Source: Bradyrhizobium erythrophlei (lineage in GTDB: Bacteria > Pseudomonadota > Alphaproteobacteria > Rhizobiales > Xanthobacteraceae). From it: a DNA stretch of 64,000 nucleotides. Made by a program: the position numbers and the translations under genes. Position 1 is the stretch's first letter. Every line of letters begins with the position of its first letter. The DNA lies in the NCBI GenBank assembly GCA_900129675.1, contig FSRD01000002.1:682001-746000 (forward strand). Reading direction: 5' to 3'. Below are positions 24,890 to 34,609 of the stretch, piece after piece. Below the pieces are notes generated by a model. That model was not told the DNA's origin. It did no database searches and worked only from the letters and a program-made list of their open reading frames with translations.

Positions 24890-26169
24890 CACGGCTCGGA
24901 ACTCGGGTTAACGGGCCGAAAGGGCTGATTTTGCGTTGACGGCGGTTGGTGATTCCCTCGGTGCTTTGATTCGGCTGGAGCATCGAGATGGACACGATCG
25001 TCGAGGACGAGAGCCCGCGGGCTCGTTTGGCGCTTCTTTTGAAGAACTTTTCCGAACTCGACGACGACCGGGAAGCGTGGCGGATTCTCTATCCGATTAA
25101 GGAGGTTCTGCTGCTGGTGACCTGCGCGACCATCGCCTCCTGCGATGATTTCGACGACATCGTCGCTTGGGGCGAGCATCATCTCGATTTCCTGCGGCGG
25201 TTTTCCGATTTCCATCATGGCATTCCGTGTGCGCGCTGGCTGCGCGACTTGGTGAACCGCATCGATCCGGTCCTGTTCCAACGCTGCTTCAATAGCTGGG
25301 TCGCCGCCATCTGGCCGGATCGGCACGATTTCATCGCCGTCGATGGAAAGACGGCGCGCCGCACCCACGACCATCGCAAGGGGCTCAAGGCCCTGCACAC
25401 GCTCAGCGCCTATGCCACCACCGCAAGACTGACCTTGGCGCAGCTCGGGGTTCCGGAGAAGACCAACGAGATTACCGCTATTCCCGAGCTTCTCGACCAG
25501 CTCGCCGAAGCCGGCCAGCTCGAAGGTGCCCTGGTCACCATCGATGCCATGGGCTGTCAGGTCGACATCGCCGACAAGATCGTGGCCCACAAAGCCGATT
25601 ACCTGCTGGCACTGAAGGGCAACCAGCCTACTCTGGAAGCCGATGTCGTGGACTACTTCCGCACTGCCCCGGCCAGCGAGCTGGTTACCAAAACAACCGT
25701 CGAGAAGGGCCACGGCCGCATCGAGACCCGCACCTACACCGCCTCGAAGGCGGTCGACTGGATCGTGTCCGAGCGCAGCTATCCCGGGCAACCGCGCTTC
25801 ACCAACATCAAGACCATCGTCAAGGTCGACACCCGGACCGAACATGCCGATCGCTCGACCTTCGACACCCGCACCTACATCTGCTCCGCGCCGCTCGACA
25901 TCGAACGCACTGCCAAAGGATGTCGCGGCCATTGGGGGGTGGAGAGCATGCACTGGCTGCTCGACGTCGAATTCGGCGATGATCTGTCGCGATACAGGAC
26001 AGGCCATGGCGCCAAGAACATGGCCGTCGTCCGCCGCTTCGCTCTCGACCTCCTCCGCAACCACAAAACCACCGGAAGCATCAAGACCCGCAGAAAACGG
26101 GCAAGTTGGAGCGCCGATTTCCTGCTCCAGGTTCTCCAAATCAGCCGTTAACCCGGATTCCTTGCCGTG
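24890..26169 (+). mobile_element. ISAs1-family insertion sequence, copy 1 (1280 bp)
   Basis: The ends are imperfect inverted repeats: CACGGCtcGGAActCGGGTTAACGG on the left and, reversed, CACGGCaaGGAAtcCGGGTTAACGG on the right. The element is flanked by a 10-bp direct repeat gtgagcctct at 24880-24889 and 26170-26179, showing a simple insertion. It is the same length as copy 2 at 27341-28620, which is inverted and nearly identical. It carries one transposase gene. Confidence 0.9.
24988..26151 (+). CDS. ISAs1-family transposase
   Basis: A 387-residue DDE transposase of the ISAs1 family. It has an N-terminal DDE_Tnp_1-associated domain (DDREAWRILYPIKEVLLLVT), the first Asp in IAVDGKTARR, the second in VTIDAMGCQ, and a C-terminal segment GCRGHWGVESMHWLLDVEF with the acidic residue. 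It is intact. It differs from the transposase of copy 2 by two residues (Val for Ile in FIAVDGK, Pro for Gln in FRTAPAS), so one copy recently gave rise to the other or both came from one source. Confidence 0.93.
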   Translation: MDTIVEDESPRARLALLLKNFSELDDDREAWRILYPIKEVLLLVTCATIASCDDFDDIVAWGEHHLDFLRRFSDFHHGIPCARWLRDLVNRIDPVLFQRCFNSWVAAIWPDRHDFIAVDGKTARRTHDHRKGLKALHTLSAYATTARLTLAQLGVPEKTNEITAIPELLDQLAEAGQLEGALVTIDAMGCQVDIADKIVAHKADYLLALKGNQPTLEADVVDYFRTAPASELVTKTTVEKGHGRIETRTYTASKAVDWIVSERSYPGQPRFTNIKTIVKVDTRTEHADRSTFDTRTYICSAPLDIERTAKGCRGHWGVESMHWLLDVEFGDDLSRYRTGHGAKNMAVVRRFALDLLRNHKTTGSIKTRRKRASWSADFLLQVLQISR

Positions 26170-26179
26170 GTGAGCCTCT

Positions 26180-26427
26180 CGCTGTCGCGCCGACGAAGAG
26201 GGAGTGAATCTCCGGCGCTAGGATGCCCGCGGGATACCGTCGGTCGGTATCTGCATGGAGGAATTCAAGTGCGTGTTCTATCGACGGCTGGCACACGTTC
26301 GATGAATATCTCGCTCGGCCCATTGACCTCGCTGTCTGACGCGCTACGCTGAACTTGGCCGGACGTCGCACCACACGTTATTCCAACCACTTCCCCGACG
26401 ACACCTCAGCATCCAAAGAGGAAGTCT
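26180..26427. other. Short gap between ISAs1 copy 1 and the split enolase-superfamily gene
   Basis: No protein-like frame is convincing. Removing the IS and one target repeat joins this DNA to the LysR remnant side (24745-24879), so it is the old intergenic region upstream of the enolase gene. A ribosome site AGAGGAAG precedes the TTG start at 26428. Confidence 0.4.
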
Positions 26428-27340
26428 TTGAAGATCACGCGCCTGCGCACCCGCGTCGCCCACTTGCCTGTCGCAAAGCCCTTTTCAACGGGAAGGTACG
26501 ACGTGCAGTCGATAGACTGTGTGTGCGTATTTCTGGAGACGGACGAAGGTCTCGTTGGCGAGGGGATGTGTTTTGTGACGAACGGGCGTCGACTAAAGGT
26601 GCTGCGGGACATGGTCGCGAGCCTCGAGCATCTTGTCGTCGGTCTTCAACTTGCTCAGAGCGGTAGCTTTGTTCTCAACGCGTTCAATGATGTCCGCGCC
26701 TTTGGGCGACAAGGGATCTCGGCTCTGGCGATTTCTGCCGTCGAGGAGGCGCTTTGGGACCTGCGGGGTAAGCAATTTGGCGTCAATGTTGCTCATATGT
26801 TTGGCGCCTGCCGAACCACCGTGCCCAGCTACGTGAACTCAATGTGGCTATCCGCAACGATCGACGAACTTCACGAAGAAGCAGAAGGCCTTCTAATGCA
26901 GGGTTTTCGCGCGATCAAAATGCACGTTGGATTGCCGGATCCCAACAAAGACGTGGAGCGTGTCAGGGCGGTCCGAGAGATGTTGGGTCCCGATGTCGTA
27001 CTGCTGGTTGATGCAGCGCAACTGATTGCGTCGCCCAAGGCCTCTATCAGGCTCGCGCGCCGTATCGAGGAATTCGATATCGGTTGGTACGAAGAGCCCG
27101 TCATGGGGGGCAATCCGCAATCAGAAGCCAAGGTTGCTGCCGCTATCGATATCCCTGTCGCCACTGGTGAGTACACGTATAACCACCAAGGTATCTTCGA
27201 GCTGCTGCAGCTCAAAGCTGCTGACATTCTGATGCCTGATCTGCAAAGGATGGGCGGACCGACGGAGTTCTTGAAAGCCGCGGCCATCTGCGGGGCATTC
27301 GATATCCCCGTGTCGTCCCATGTCTTTCCGCAAATGAGCC

Positions 27341-28620
27341 CACGGCAAGGAATCCGGGTTAACGGCTGATTTGGAGAACCTGGAGCAGGAAATCGGCGCT
27401 CCAACTTGCCCGTTTTCTGCGGGTCTTGATGCTTCCGGTGGTTTTGTGGTTGCGGAGGAGGTCGAGAGCGAAGCGGCGGACGACGGCCATGTTCTTGGCG
27501 CCATGGCCTGTCCTGTATCGCGACAGATCATCGCCGAATTCGACGTCGAGCAGCCAGTGCATGCTCTCCACCCCCCAATGGCCGCGACATCCTTTGGCAG
27601 TGCGTTCGATGTCGAGCGGCGCGGAGCAGATGTAGGTGCGGGTGTCGAAGGTCGAGCGATCGGCATGTTCGGTCCGGGTGTCGACCTTGACGATGGTCTT
27701 GATGTTGGTGAAGCGCGGTTGCCCGGGATAGCTGCGCTCGGACACGATCCAGTCGACCGCCTTCGAGGCGGTGTAGGTGCGGGTCTCGATGCGGCCGTGG
27801 CCCTTCTCGACGGTTGTTTTGGTAACCAGCTCGCTGGCCTGGGCAGTGCGGAAGTAGTCCACGACATCGGCTTCCAGAGTAGGCTGGTTGCCCTTCAGTG
27901 CCAGCAGGTAATCGGCTTTGTGGGCCACGATCTTGTCGGCGATGTCGACCTGACAGCCCATGGCATCGATGGTGACCAGGGCACCTTCGAGCTGGCCGGC
28001 TTCGGCGAGCTGGTCGAGAAGCTCGGGAATAGCGGTAATCTCGTTGGTCTTCTCCGGAACCCCGAGCTGCGCCAAGGTCAGTCTTGCGGTGGTGGCATAG
28101 GCGCTGAGCGTGTGCAGGGCCTTGAGCCCCTTGCGATGGTCGTGGGTGCGGCGCGCCGTCTTTCCATCGATGGCGATGAAATCGTGCCGATCCGGCCAGA
28201 TGGCGGCGACCCAGCTATTGAAGCAGCGTTGGAACAGGACCGGATCGATGCGGTTCACCAAGTCGCGCAGCCAGCGCGCACACGGAATGCCATGATGGAA
28301 ATCGGAAAACCGCCGCAGGAAATCGAGATGATGCTCGCCCCAAGCGACGATGTCGTCGAAATCATCGCAGGAGGCGATGGTCGCGCAGGTCACCAGCAGC
28401 AGAACCTCCTTAATCGGATAGAGAATCCGCCACGCTTCCCGGTCGTCGTCGAGTTCGGAAAAGTTCTTCAAAAGAAGCGCCAAACGAGCCCGCGGGCTCT
28501 CGTCCTCGACGATCGTGTCCATCTCGATGCTCCAGCCGAATCAAAGCACCGAGGGAATCACCAACCGCCGTCAACGCAAAATCAGCCCTTTCGGCCCGTT
28601 AACCCGAGTTCCGAGCCGTG
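27341..28620 (-). mobile_element. ISAs1-family insertion sequence, copy 2 (1280 bp, inverted)
   Basis: It begins CACGGCAAGG and ends CCGAGCCGTG and is flanked by a 9-bp direct repeat aaatgagcc (27332-27340 and 28621-28629). It lies in opposite orientation to copy 1, 1171 bp away. Both targets contain TGAGCCTC, hinting at target preference. Since each copy has its own target duplication, the pair arose by two insertions rather than as a composite transposon. Confidence 0.92.
27359..28522 (-). CDS. ISAs1-family transposase (copy 2)
   Basis: A 387-residue transposase identical to copy 1 except for two residues (IAIDGKTARR instead of IAVDGKTARR, and FRTAQAS instead of FRTAPAS). The DDE residues and length are intact, so it is presumably active. 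Its 3' end overlaps the disrupted enolase frame, which terminates within the IS end. The long opposite-strand frame over this gene is a codon-composition shadow. Confidence 0.93.
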   Translation of the reverse strand: MDTIVEDESPRARLALLLKNFSELDDDREAWRILYPIKEVLLLVTCATIASCDDFDDIVAWGEHHLDFLRRFSDFHHGIPCARWLRDLVNRIDPVLFQRCFNSWVAAIWPDRHDFIAIDGKTARRTHDHRKGLKALHTLSAYATTARLTLAQLGVPEKTNEITAIPELLDQLAEAGQLEGALVTIDAMGCQVDIADKIVAHKADYLLALKGNQPTLEADVVDYFRTAQASELVTKTTVEKGHGRIETRTYTASKAVDWIVSERSYPGQPRFTNIKTIVKVDTRTEHADRSTFDTRTYICSAPLDIERTAKGCRGHWGVESMHWLLDVEFGDDLSRYRTGHGAKNMAVVRRFALDLLRNHKTTGSIKTRRKRASWSADFLLQVLQISR

Positions 28621-28814
28621 AAATGAGCCTCGCGCTCATGGCGTGCGTACCCAACGCGAGTTATCATGAATACATCAATTGGTTTGACGCGCTCTACCAG
28701 GAGCCTCTGATGAGGGACGAAAGAGGCGCAAGCATTGTGCCCAGCAGGCCGGGTTGGGGCTTCGCCATCGACCCGTCGGTATTGATCGACTGACGTTCCG
28801 GGCGCCTCATCCCT

Positions 28815-30140
28815 TCACGCACGGGCTGCAAACAAATCCCATCTACCGGGGAGGCCTTTGAGTTCATACGCTCCCCGTTCGTCGAACTTAAGTCCAGCCC
28901 CCGCTACGAGATCCGAGACTACGCGGGATACGAGGACTTCTTCGGGCCCGGAATTTGCCATCACCCGGGCCGCTGCGTGGACTGCGATGCCACCGATATC
29001 GCGGCCCCTGACCTCGATTTCTCCAGTATGCAGACCCGAACGCAGCGGCAAGCCAATCTGTTTGGCTGCGGCTGAGAATGCCAGCGCGCAGCGCACGGCG
29101 CGACCGGGTCCGTTGAAGGTGGCGAGAATGCCGTCACCGGTGTTCTTGATCAGGTTGCCACGGTGTCTTTCAACCATCTGGCGCGCCAGCTGATCGTGAC
29201 TGTCCAGCAACCGACGCCAGTTCTGATCGCCCATTTCGGCAGCGCGACGAGTTGAGTCGACGATGTCGGTGAACAGTACGGTCGCCAGGATGCGCTCCAG
29301 ATCGGTCGACCCGGTCTCGCGATGCCCGGTGATGAACTCTTCGATGTCGCCGAGCAATGCCTCTACATCGCCCGACCAGAATGCATGATCGCCGCCGGGA
29401 TATTCGATATATTTGGCACCGGGGATCTGCGCCGCGAAATCGCGTCCCAACTGGACCGGAACCTGCGCGTCGGCTGCCCGGTGCAGCACGAGTGTCGGGA
29501 TGCGCACTGCTGGAAGGATATGACCGACGTCGATCTGGAAGTTCAATAACTGGATGGTCTTCATTGCGCCGGGGCTGGCCGACAGGCGCTCAAATTTGGC
29601 AAATTTCGCAACCGCGTCAGGATCGGACGCCTTGCTGGCAATCACACCTTTCATCAGGGCCCCGGTCCCCCAATATTTCATCTGCTCCTGAACGATCACC
29701 TGTGGATCAGCGACCGGAAAAAGGTCCGCATAGCGGACAAACGCTCCGAACAGGACGAGGTGCGAAACGCGCTCGGGATAGGACGCGGCAAACATTGCGC
29801 TCATTGCGCAACCCTCGGAAAATCCGAGCAGGACTGCACGTTGCGCGCCAACGGCGTCCAGAACAGCACGAACGTCATCCATGCGCTCTTCGAGCGTGGG
29901 GGCGCCTGATATCTTGTCCGACAGTCCCTGGCCACGCTTGTCAAAGGTGGTGACGCGGGCGAATTTTGAAAGACGCTGTAAGAACGCTGTATACCCAGGC
30001 ATTTCATGCAGGAACTCGACGTGCGAAACGATTCCAGGGATGGCAATGATATCAATGGGACCATCTCCCATGGTCTGATAAGCGACGCTTACGTCTCCGC
30101 TCATCGCGTAACGCGTCAGTGGCAATTCTGAATAGTTCAT
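28815..30140 (-). CDS. Alpha/beta hydrolase fused to a class III adenylate/guanylate cyclase domain
   Basis: A 441-residue two-domain protein. Residues ~1-270 form an alpha/beta hydrolase with the elbow GFSEGCA (Ser) and PGGDHAF (His). Residues ~280-441 form a class III nucleotide cyclase with the metal aspartates in LFTDIVDST and KNTGDGI. The transition-state Asn of the usual NxxxR is His here (VHAAARVM), so catalysis could be altered, although from memory this variant is common in this fusion family. It has no membrane segment. A ligand hydrolysed or sensed by the hydrolase may tune cyclic nucleotide production. It converges on the split enolase gene with 21 bp between stops. Confidence 0.85.
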   Translation of the reverse strand: MNYSELPLTRYAMSGDVSVAYQTMGDGPIDIIAIPGIVSHVEFLHEMPGYTAFLQRLSKFARVTTFDKRGQGLSDKISGAPTLEERMDDVRAVLDAVGAQRAVLLGFSEGCAMSAMFAASYPERVSHLVLFGAFVRYADLFPVADPQVIVQEQMKYWGTGALMKGVIASKASDPDAVAKFAKFERLSASPGAMKTIQLLNFQIDVGHILPAVRIPTLVLHRAADAQVPVQLGRDFAAQIPGAKYIEYPGGDHAFWSGDVEALLGDIEEFITGHRETGSTDLERILATVLFTDIVDSTRRAAEMGDQNWRRLLDSHDQLARQMVERHRGNLIKNTGDGILATFNGPGRAVRCALAFSAAAKQIGLPLRSGLHTGEIEVRGRDIGGIAVHAAARVMANSGPEEVLVSRVVSDLVAGAGLKFDERGAYELKGLPGRWDLFAARA

Positions 30141-30328
30141 CGGATGGCCGTCCCCGCTGGGCGTACTTCTGTCGGCTCCATGGTAACACCGCCCAAATTG
30201 TTACGCGAGTTCTGTTCCGGTCATTCGCGCCGTTGTGAGGACGTCGGGTGTTGGCGCGAAGCGGACATTCGGCGAAACTTGACGTATACCCGCGCGTCGC
30301 CACCAAAACGATCGGCGAATCCGCGGTG

Positions 30329-30533
30329 CTGAATCGATCCGGTGTGGCGTGCTATGCAATCAGCGGAACCTGAGGATGCGGAGTAAACACTCCGCCAATC
30401 TCCAGAAAAGATATGCCTATCTCAAAAAAGCGTTTGATGGCGACACCGGTCGTTGCCTAGCATGAGCTCGCTCTAACGCAAATCTGCGACGCAGATAAGC
30501 TAATGCAGGCGGCGAGTTTGCACAAAGCCATTG
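30329..30533 (+). repeat. Displaced copy of the DUF485-actP upstream region and start
   Basis: It aligns throughout with 9185-9392, including the ribosome site and the TTG start (30519). The frame then reads HKAIGDCLWPM and stops, so no DUF485 gene remains. It lies about 180 bp before the GST gene at 30714 on the same strand and could serve as its promoter. No gene is supported in the rest of 30141-30713. Confidence 0.7.
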
Positions 30534-30713
30534 GCGACTGTTTGTGGCCCATGTGATGTCGTGCACGACATTTTAGCTGCCAAATTGGCAACACGTCCAA
30601 ATGGAAGAGCCTGCAGCAGGTCAGCGGCGGACGCCACTGTAGCCTCGTACCCACGCTTGCCCGTGCCGCATTGAGACCGCGGTCGTGTGAAGTCTAAGCA
30701 AAAAGGGAACAAA

Positions 30714-31346
30714 ATGACTGGGATCGTCCTCTACGGTTTCGACGGCAGTACATATGTCCGGACAGTCCGGATGCTACTCGCCGAGAAAGGCGCGCATTAC
30801 GAACAGGTGCCGGTGAATGTGCTCAAGGGCGAGCCGCGCCAGCCCGAGCACGTAGCCCGTCATCCGTTCGGTAAAGTGCCGGTGCTCGACCACGATGGGT
30901 TCCGCATCATCGAAGCAGGCGCTATCGCGCCATATCTGGACGAGGTGCTGCCGGGCCCGTCGTTCACACCGGATAGTTCAAAGGACCGAGCGCGTATGCG
31001 CATGGCGATGAGCATCGTTGATTCCTACGGTTATGGCGCTCTGATCGCGGTCGCTGGATATCACTTGTTCCCCGACTTCATCGGCGGAGCGGATGAAGAA
31101 GCGAGAAAGCATGGGATCGTTAGCAGCCGCCGTGTGCTGCAGGAACTTATGAAACTTCGTGGCGGCAGTGCCTTTATCGCGGGCGAGCGTCCCTCGCTCG
31201 GCGATTTCTACGTCGCTCCGATCTGCTTCCTCGTTTCACTTACCCCAGATGCCAACGAAGTCTTCGCGGTGGATGGTTTCGCCAGATGGTGGGAGCAGGT
31301 ACAGGCAATGCCGAGCTACCAGGCAACAGCACCCCGGTTTAGCTGA
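30714..31346 (+). CDS. Glutathione S-transferase family protein
   Basis: A 210-residue GST. The N-terminal thioredoxin-fold domain reads LYGFDGSTYVRTVRMLLAEK, with GKVPVLDHDG holding the cis-Pro and RIIEAGAIAPYLDE binding glutathione. A helical C-terminal domain follows, with the conserved PSLGDFYVAP N-capping motif. ATG 30714 is chosen because AAAAAGGGA precedes it; a GTG at 30687 is in frame but has no site. It is followed by the STAND regulator after about 130 bp. Cytosolic detoxification role; substrate unknown. Confidence 0.85.
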   Translation: MTGIVLYGFDGSTYVRTVRMLLAEKGAHYEQVPVNVLKGEPRQPEHVARHPFGKVPVLDHDGFRIIEAGAIAPYLDEVLPGPSFTPDSSKDRARMRMAMSIVDSYGYGALIAVAGYHLFPDFIGGADEEARKHGIVSSRRVLQELMKLRGGSAFIAGERPSLGDFYVAPICFLVSLTPDANEVFAVDGFARWWEQVQAMPSYQATAPRFS

Positions 31347-31479
31347 GATTTGATGCGAGGGCTTATTATACGCGCACAGTCACCCGGCCGAGTGAAGCAG
31401 TCGAGGGCTCGCAGAGGCTTCCGCTGTCACACTTGGTCCACCCTTTCGAGACGGGCCGTCAGCAAGCGGACACGCGCGT

Positions 31480-34338
31480 TTGGGTGATAGCGACAACTTA
31501 CGAACGAATGACGTCGCTTCATTTGGCCCATTTCGTCTGTTTATGGCCGAAAGGCTGCTTGAGAAAGCGGACGAGCCGCTTGAGCTGGGCAGCCGCGCGC
31601 TCGATATCCTGATCGCTCTGGTCGAGCGGGCCCGAGAAGTCGTCACGCGCAAGGAGCTGATCTCGCGAGTCTGGCCGGACGTGATTGTGGACGAGGCCAA
31701 CCTCCGCGTCCATATCGCGGGCCTTCGCAGAGCGCTCGGAGACAGGCGCGATGGCGCCCGTTACGTCACAAATGTCACTGGTCGGGGCTATTGCTTCGTC
31801 GCTCCGGTGACAAGATCGGCATCACAACGATCAGCCCCGCAAGCCCGGCCGCTTGGCAGCGATCGGCTCCGCCACCTGCCGGCGCGGTTGACGCGAATGG
31901 TCGGCCGCGACGATACCGTCCGCGCGCTATCGGCCCAACTGATGACGCGGCGCTTCGTCAGCATCGTTGGGCCGGGTGGCATGGGCAAGACGACCGTCGC
32001 AGTCTCGATCGCCCACGCGTTGATTGATGATTTCGAAGGAGCGGTTTTCTTCGTCGATCTGGGAGCACTGACCGATCCTGGTCTTGTGCCGACGGCGGTT
32101 GCATCGGCGCTCGGATTCATGATGCAGGCTCAGGATCCCTTCCTCAGTTTGCTGGCCTTTCTTGGCGATCGGAGAGTCCTCCTTTTGCTCGACAATTGCG
32201 AACACGTGATCGACGCGGCGGCGGCGTTGGCCGAACCCGTTGTCAGCGAGGCGCCGCAAGCGCACATCCTGACAACCAGCCGGGAGGCACTGCGGGTCGA
32301 AGGTGAGTATGTTCACTTGCTGTATCCGCTCGATGGTCCCCGCAACGATGTCGGCCTGACAGCTGCCGAAGCGCTCACCTTTCCGGCCGTGCAGCTGTTC
32401 ATGGAGCGCGCGGCTGCGAGTGGCAATCGCTCGGAGCTGAGCGATGCGGATGCGCCGATCGTCGCCGGGATCTGCCGCAGGCTCGACGGAATTGCGCTGG
32501 CCATCGAACTTGCGGCCAGTCGCGTCAGCTCCCATGGCATTCGCGGAACGGCGGAACTGCTCGATAACCGTTTCAAGCTGCTCTGGCGGGGCCGGCGTAC
32601 TGCGCTGCCGCGCCACCAGACACTGAAGGCGATGCTCGACTGGAGCTATAACCTGCTGCAGGAGCGCAATAAGTTGGTCCTTTGCAGATTGTCGGTCTTC
32701 GTCGGGGTCTTTACGCTCAAGGCCGCTCTCTCGGTCGCCGGCACGGCGGCAAACGACCTGGAGGTCGCCGATGCGATGGCGAGCCTGGTGGTGAAATCGC
32801 TGATATCGACGACCGCCATCGGCGAATCGACATACTACCGACTGCTCGACACCACGCAGGCCTACGCCGCAGGCAAACTTGCCGAACTTGGCGATGCGGA
32901 CAACACCGCCAGGCGCCATGCAATTTACTATTCCAGTTATCTCGGGCACGATGACGCTATCCAATCGACCTTTGGCGCACATGATCTTTCCGGATATGCC
33001 CCGCATATCGGGAATGTGCGAGCGTCGCTCGAATGGGCGTTCTCGGACGATGGCGATATCGCCATCGGTGTCGAACTCGCCACCGGAGCGGCACCGTTGT
33101 TCGTAGGGTTGTCGCTACTCGACGAATGCAGGAGCTGGTGCGAGCGGGCACTGGCCGCTCTCGGCGACGCTGGCCGCGGGACCAGAGCGGAGATGATTCT
33201 CCAGGAGGCCCTGGCGCTATCGTCGATGTTCACCAAAGGAAACGGTGACGAGGTTCGCGCCGCAATCGAGCGCGGAATAGCGCTTGCGGAAACCTTTGAG
33301 GACAGAGACCATCAGCTGCAGCTTCTTGCCGGTCTGAACATTTTCCTCCAGCGAATTGGCGATTTCCGCGGCGCATTGACCGTTGCAGAACGGGGAGTCG
33401 TGATCGCTGAAGCAGCTAAAAACCCGGCCGGCCTTGTCATGACAAGCTGGATGCTCGGAGTTTCTCACCATCTGGTGGGAAATCAGGCCGCGGCGCAACA
33501 CCATTGTGAAGGCGGTATGGCCAGCGCCATCGAGTTGGGGCAGCTCAATGCCAACTTCTTTGGCTACGATCATCATATCCGCGCGCTTGTCGCCTTTGCC
33601 CGTGCCTTATGGCTGCGCGGCTTTTCAGAGCGGGCGCTCAGAATAGCACAACAGGCCATCGACGAGGCAGCGCGTCGCGATCATCCAGTTTCGGTCTGCA
33701 TCTCGCTGATATATGCGACACCGGTTTTTCTCTGGAGCGGCGACCTTGGACGAGCCGTGGACGTCATCGAGCGATTGATCGCGTATGCCGGGCGCTTCTC
33801 GCTGGCACCGTATCGCGCCGTCGGCATGGCGCTGAGAGGCGAACTCGCCGTCATACGTGACCAAGCGGAAGCCGGCCTCATTTTGTTGCGGGACGCGCTA
33901 GAAACGCTGCATGCTGAACAGCACAACATCCTCGCCACGGTTTTCACGAGCGCGCTGGCAGAAGGCCTGTGGAAGACCGGACAATTCGACGAGGCGCTGA
34001 TCACCATCAACGGAGCCGCCGCACGCGCGGCCAGTCGTGGAGCGACGTTCGATATGGCGGAACTGCTGCGGATCAAGGGGCAAATTCTCGCGGCAATGCC
34101 GCGACCGGACTGGGCGTCAGCCGCAGATTGCCTGATGAAGTCGCTCGCCGTGGCGCGAGAGCAGTCTGCGCTATCTTGGGAGCTGCGATCGGCGACGGCC
34201 TTGGCCCGCTTGCTGTCCGAGAAGGGACAGCGCGACCAGGCCCGCGACACCCTCGCTCCGGTCTATGACCGGTTCACAGAAGGATTCGAAACGGCGGATC
34301 TTCGCATCGCGCGGCAGCTGATCCACGATTTGGCGTAG
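31480..34338 (+). CDS. Winged-helix STAND-type ATPase regulator with TPR-like C-terminus
   Basis: A 952-residue transcriptional regulator. Residues ~10-110 are an OmpR-type winged helix (LELGSRALDILIALVERA, LRVHIAGLRRALGD, GRGYCFVAPV). A STAND/AAA ATPase core follows, with Walker A GPGGMGKTT near residue 165, Walker B LLLLDNCEH near 235 and the sensor-like LTTSREAL. Helical repeats fill ~520-950. The start is TTG 31480, supported by an ATG at the equivalent place in the duplicated 5' block at 16248. Such proteins integrate a ligand and ATP to switch on transcription. Its upstream 127 bp belong to the duplicated block 31353-31553. The target genes are unknown. Confidence 0.85.
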   Translation: MGDSDNLRTNDVASFGPFRLFMAERLLEKADEPLELGSRALDILIALVERAREVVTRKELISRVWPDVIVDEANLRVHIAGLRRALGDRRDGARYVTNVTGRGYCFVAPVTRSASQRSAPQARPLGSDRLRHLPARLTRMVGRDDTVRALSAQLMTRRFVSIVGPGGMGKTTVAVSIAHALIDDFEGAVFFVDLGALTDPGLVPTAVASALGFMMQAQDPFLSLLAFLGDRRVLLLLDNCEHVIDAAAALAEPVVSEAPQAHILTTSREALRVEGEYVHLLYPLDGPRNDVGLTAAEALTFPAVQLFMERAAASGNRSELSDADAPIVAGICRRLDGIALAIELAASRVSSHGIRGTAELLDNRFKLLWRGRRTALPRHQTLKAMLDWSYNLLQERNKLVLCRLSVFVGVFTLKAALSVAGTAANDLEVADAMASLVVKSLISTTAIGESTYYRLLDTTQAYAAGKLAELGDADNTARRHAIYYSSYLGHDDAIQSTFGAHDLSGYAPHIGNVRASLEWAFSDDGDIAIGVELATGAAPLFVGLSLLDECRSWCERALAALGDAGRGTRAEMILQEALALSSMFTKGNGDEVRAAIERGIALAETFEDRDHQLQLLAGLNIFLQRIGDFRGALTVAERGVVIAEAAKNPAGLVMTSWMLGVSHHLVGNQAAAQHHCEGGMASAIELGQLNANFFGYDHHIRALVAFARALWLRGFSERALRIAQQAIDEAARRDHPVSVCISLIYATPVFLWSGDLGRAVDVIERLIAYAGRFSLAPYRAVGMALRGELAVIRDQAEAGLILLRDALETLHAEQHNILATVFTSALAEGLWKTGQFDEALITINGAAARAASRGATFDMAELLRIKGQILAAMPRPDWASAADCLMKSLAVAREQSALSWELRSATALARLLSEKGQRDQARDTLAPVYDRFTEGFETADLRIARQLIHDLA

Positions 34339-34609
34339 CTTGTCATTTCCCTTGGCCAAGCGGAGCGGCGGTAGCCGGACCATCGTCCGGCGCAGACACG
34401 ACACTAGCCTTCAGCGAATACTCGGCATTCTGCCGCCAATGCGGGCTCGAGACCCCCGGGGCCCGCCGCCGATCAAACGCGACGCAGTTCCGCCGCGCCG
34501 AGAGCCCGGTTTTCAGTTCTTTACAGGATACAACGCGCCAGACCACTGCCCATCAGCCATGGTCCCTACAAATAGAACCACCTGCCTGCCACGACTTCAA
34601 GGGCCCACC

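Larger units (their letters stand above)
26428..28793 (+). pseudogene. Enolase-superfamily (MR-type) gene split by ISAs1 copy 2
   Basis: The 5' part runs from TTG 26428 to 27340 and the 3' part from 28630 to the stop at 28793. Removing the IS and one 9-bp target repeat restores an open frame of about 358 residues: ...SSHVFPQMS joins LALMACVPNASYHEY. The 5' part holds K164-M-H166, Asp195, EEP, GEY and the SSH histidine of a mandelate racemase/muconate lactonising-type enzyme; the missing tail closes the barrel. As it stands, translation ends inside the IS (PRQGIRVNG). The ancestral function was probably dehydration or racemisation of a hydroxy acid. Confidence 0.88.

Noticed and set aside
24890..28620. 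Composite transposon made of two ISAs1 copies
   Set aside because: Each IS has its own different target duplication, so the two inserted separately; no duplication surrounds the whole block.
27371..28621. 416-codon plus-strand frame (and its mirror at 24889-26139)
   Set aside because: It lies antisense to the ISAs1 transposases and repeats with them; no protein features.
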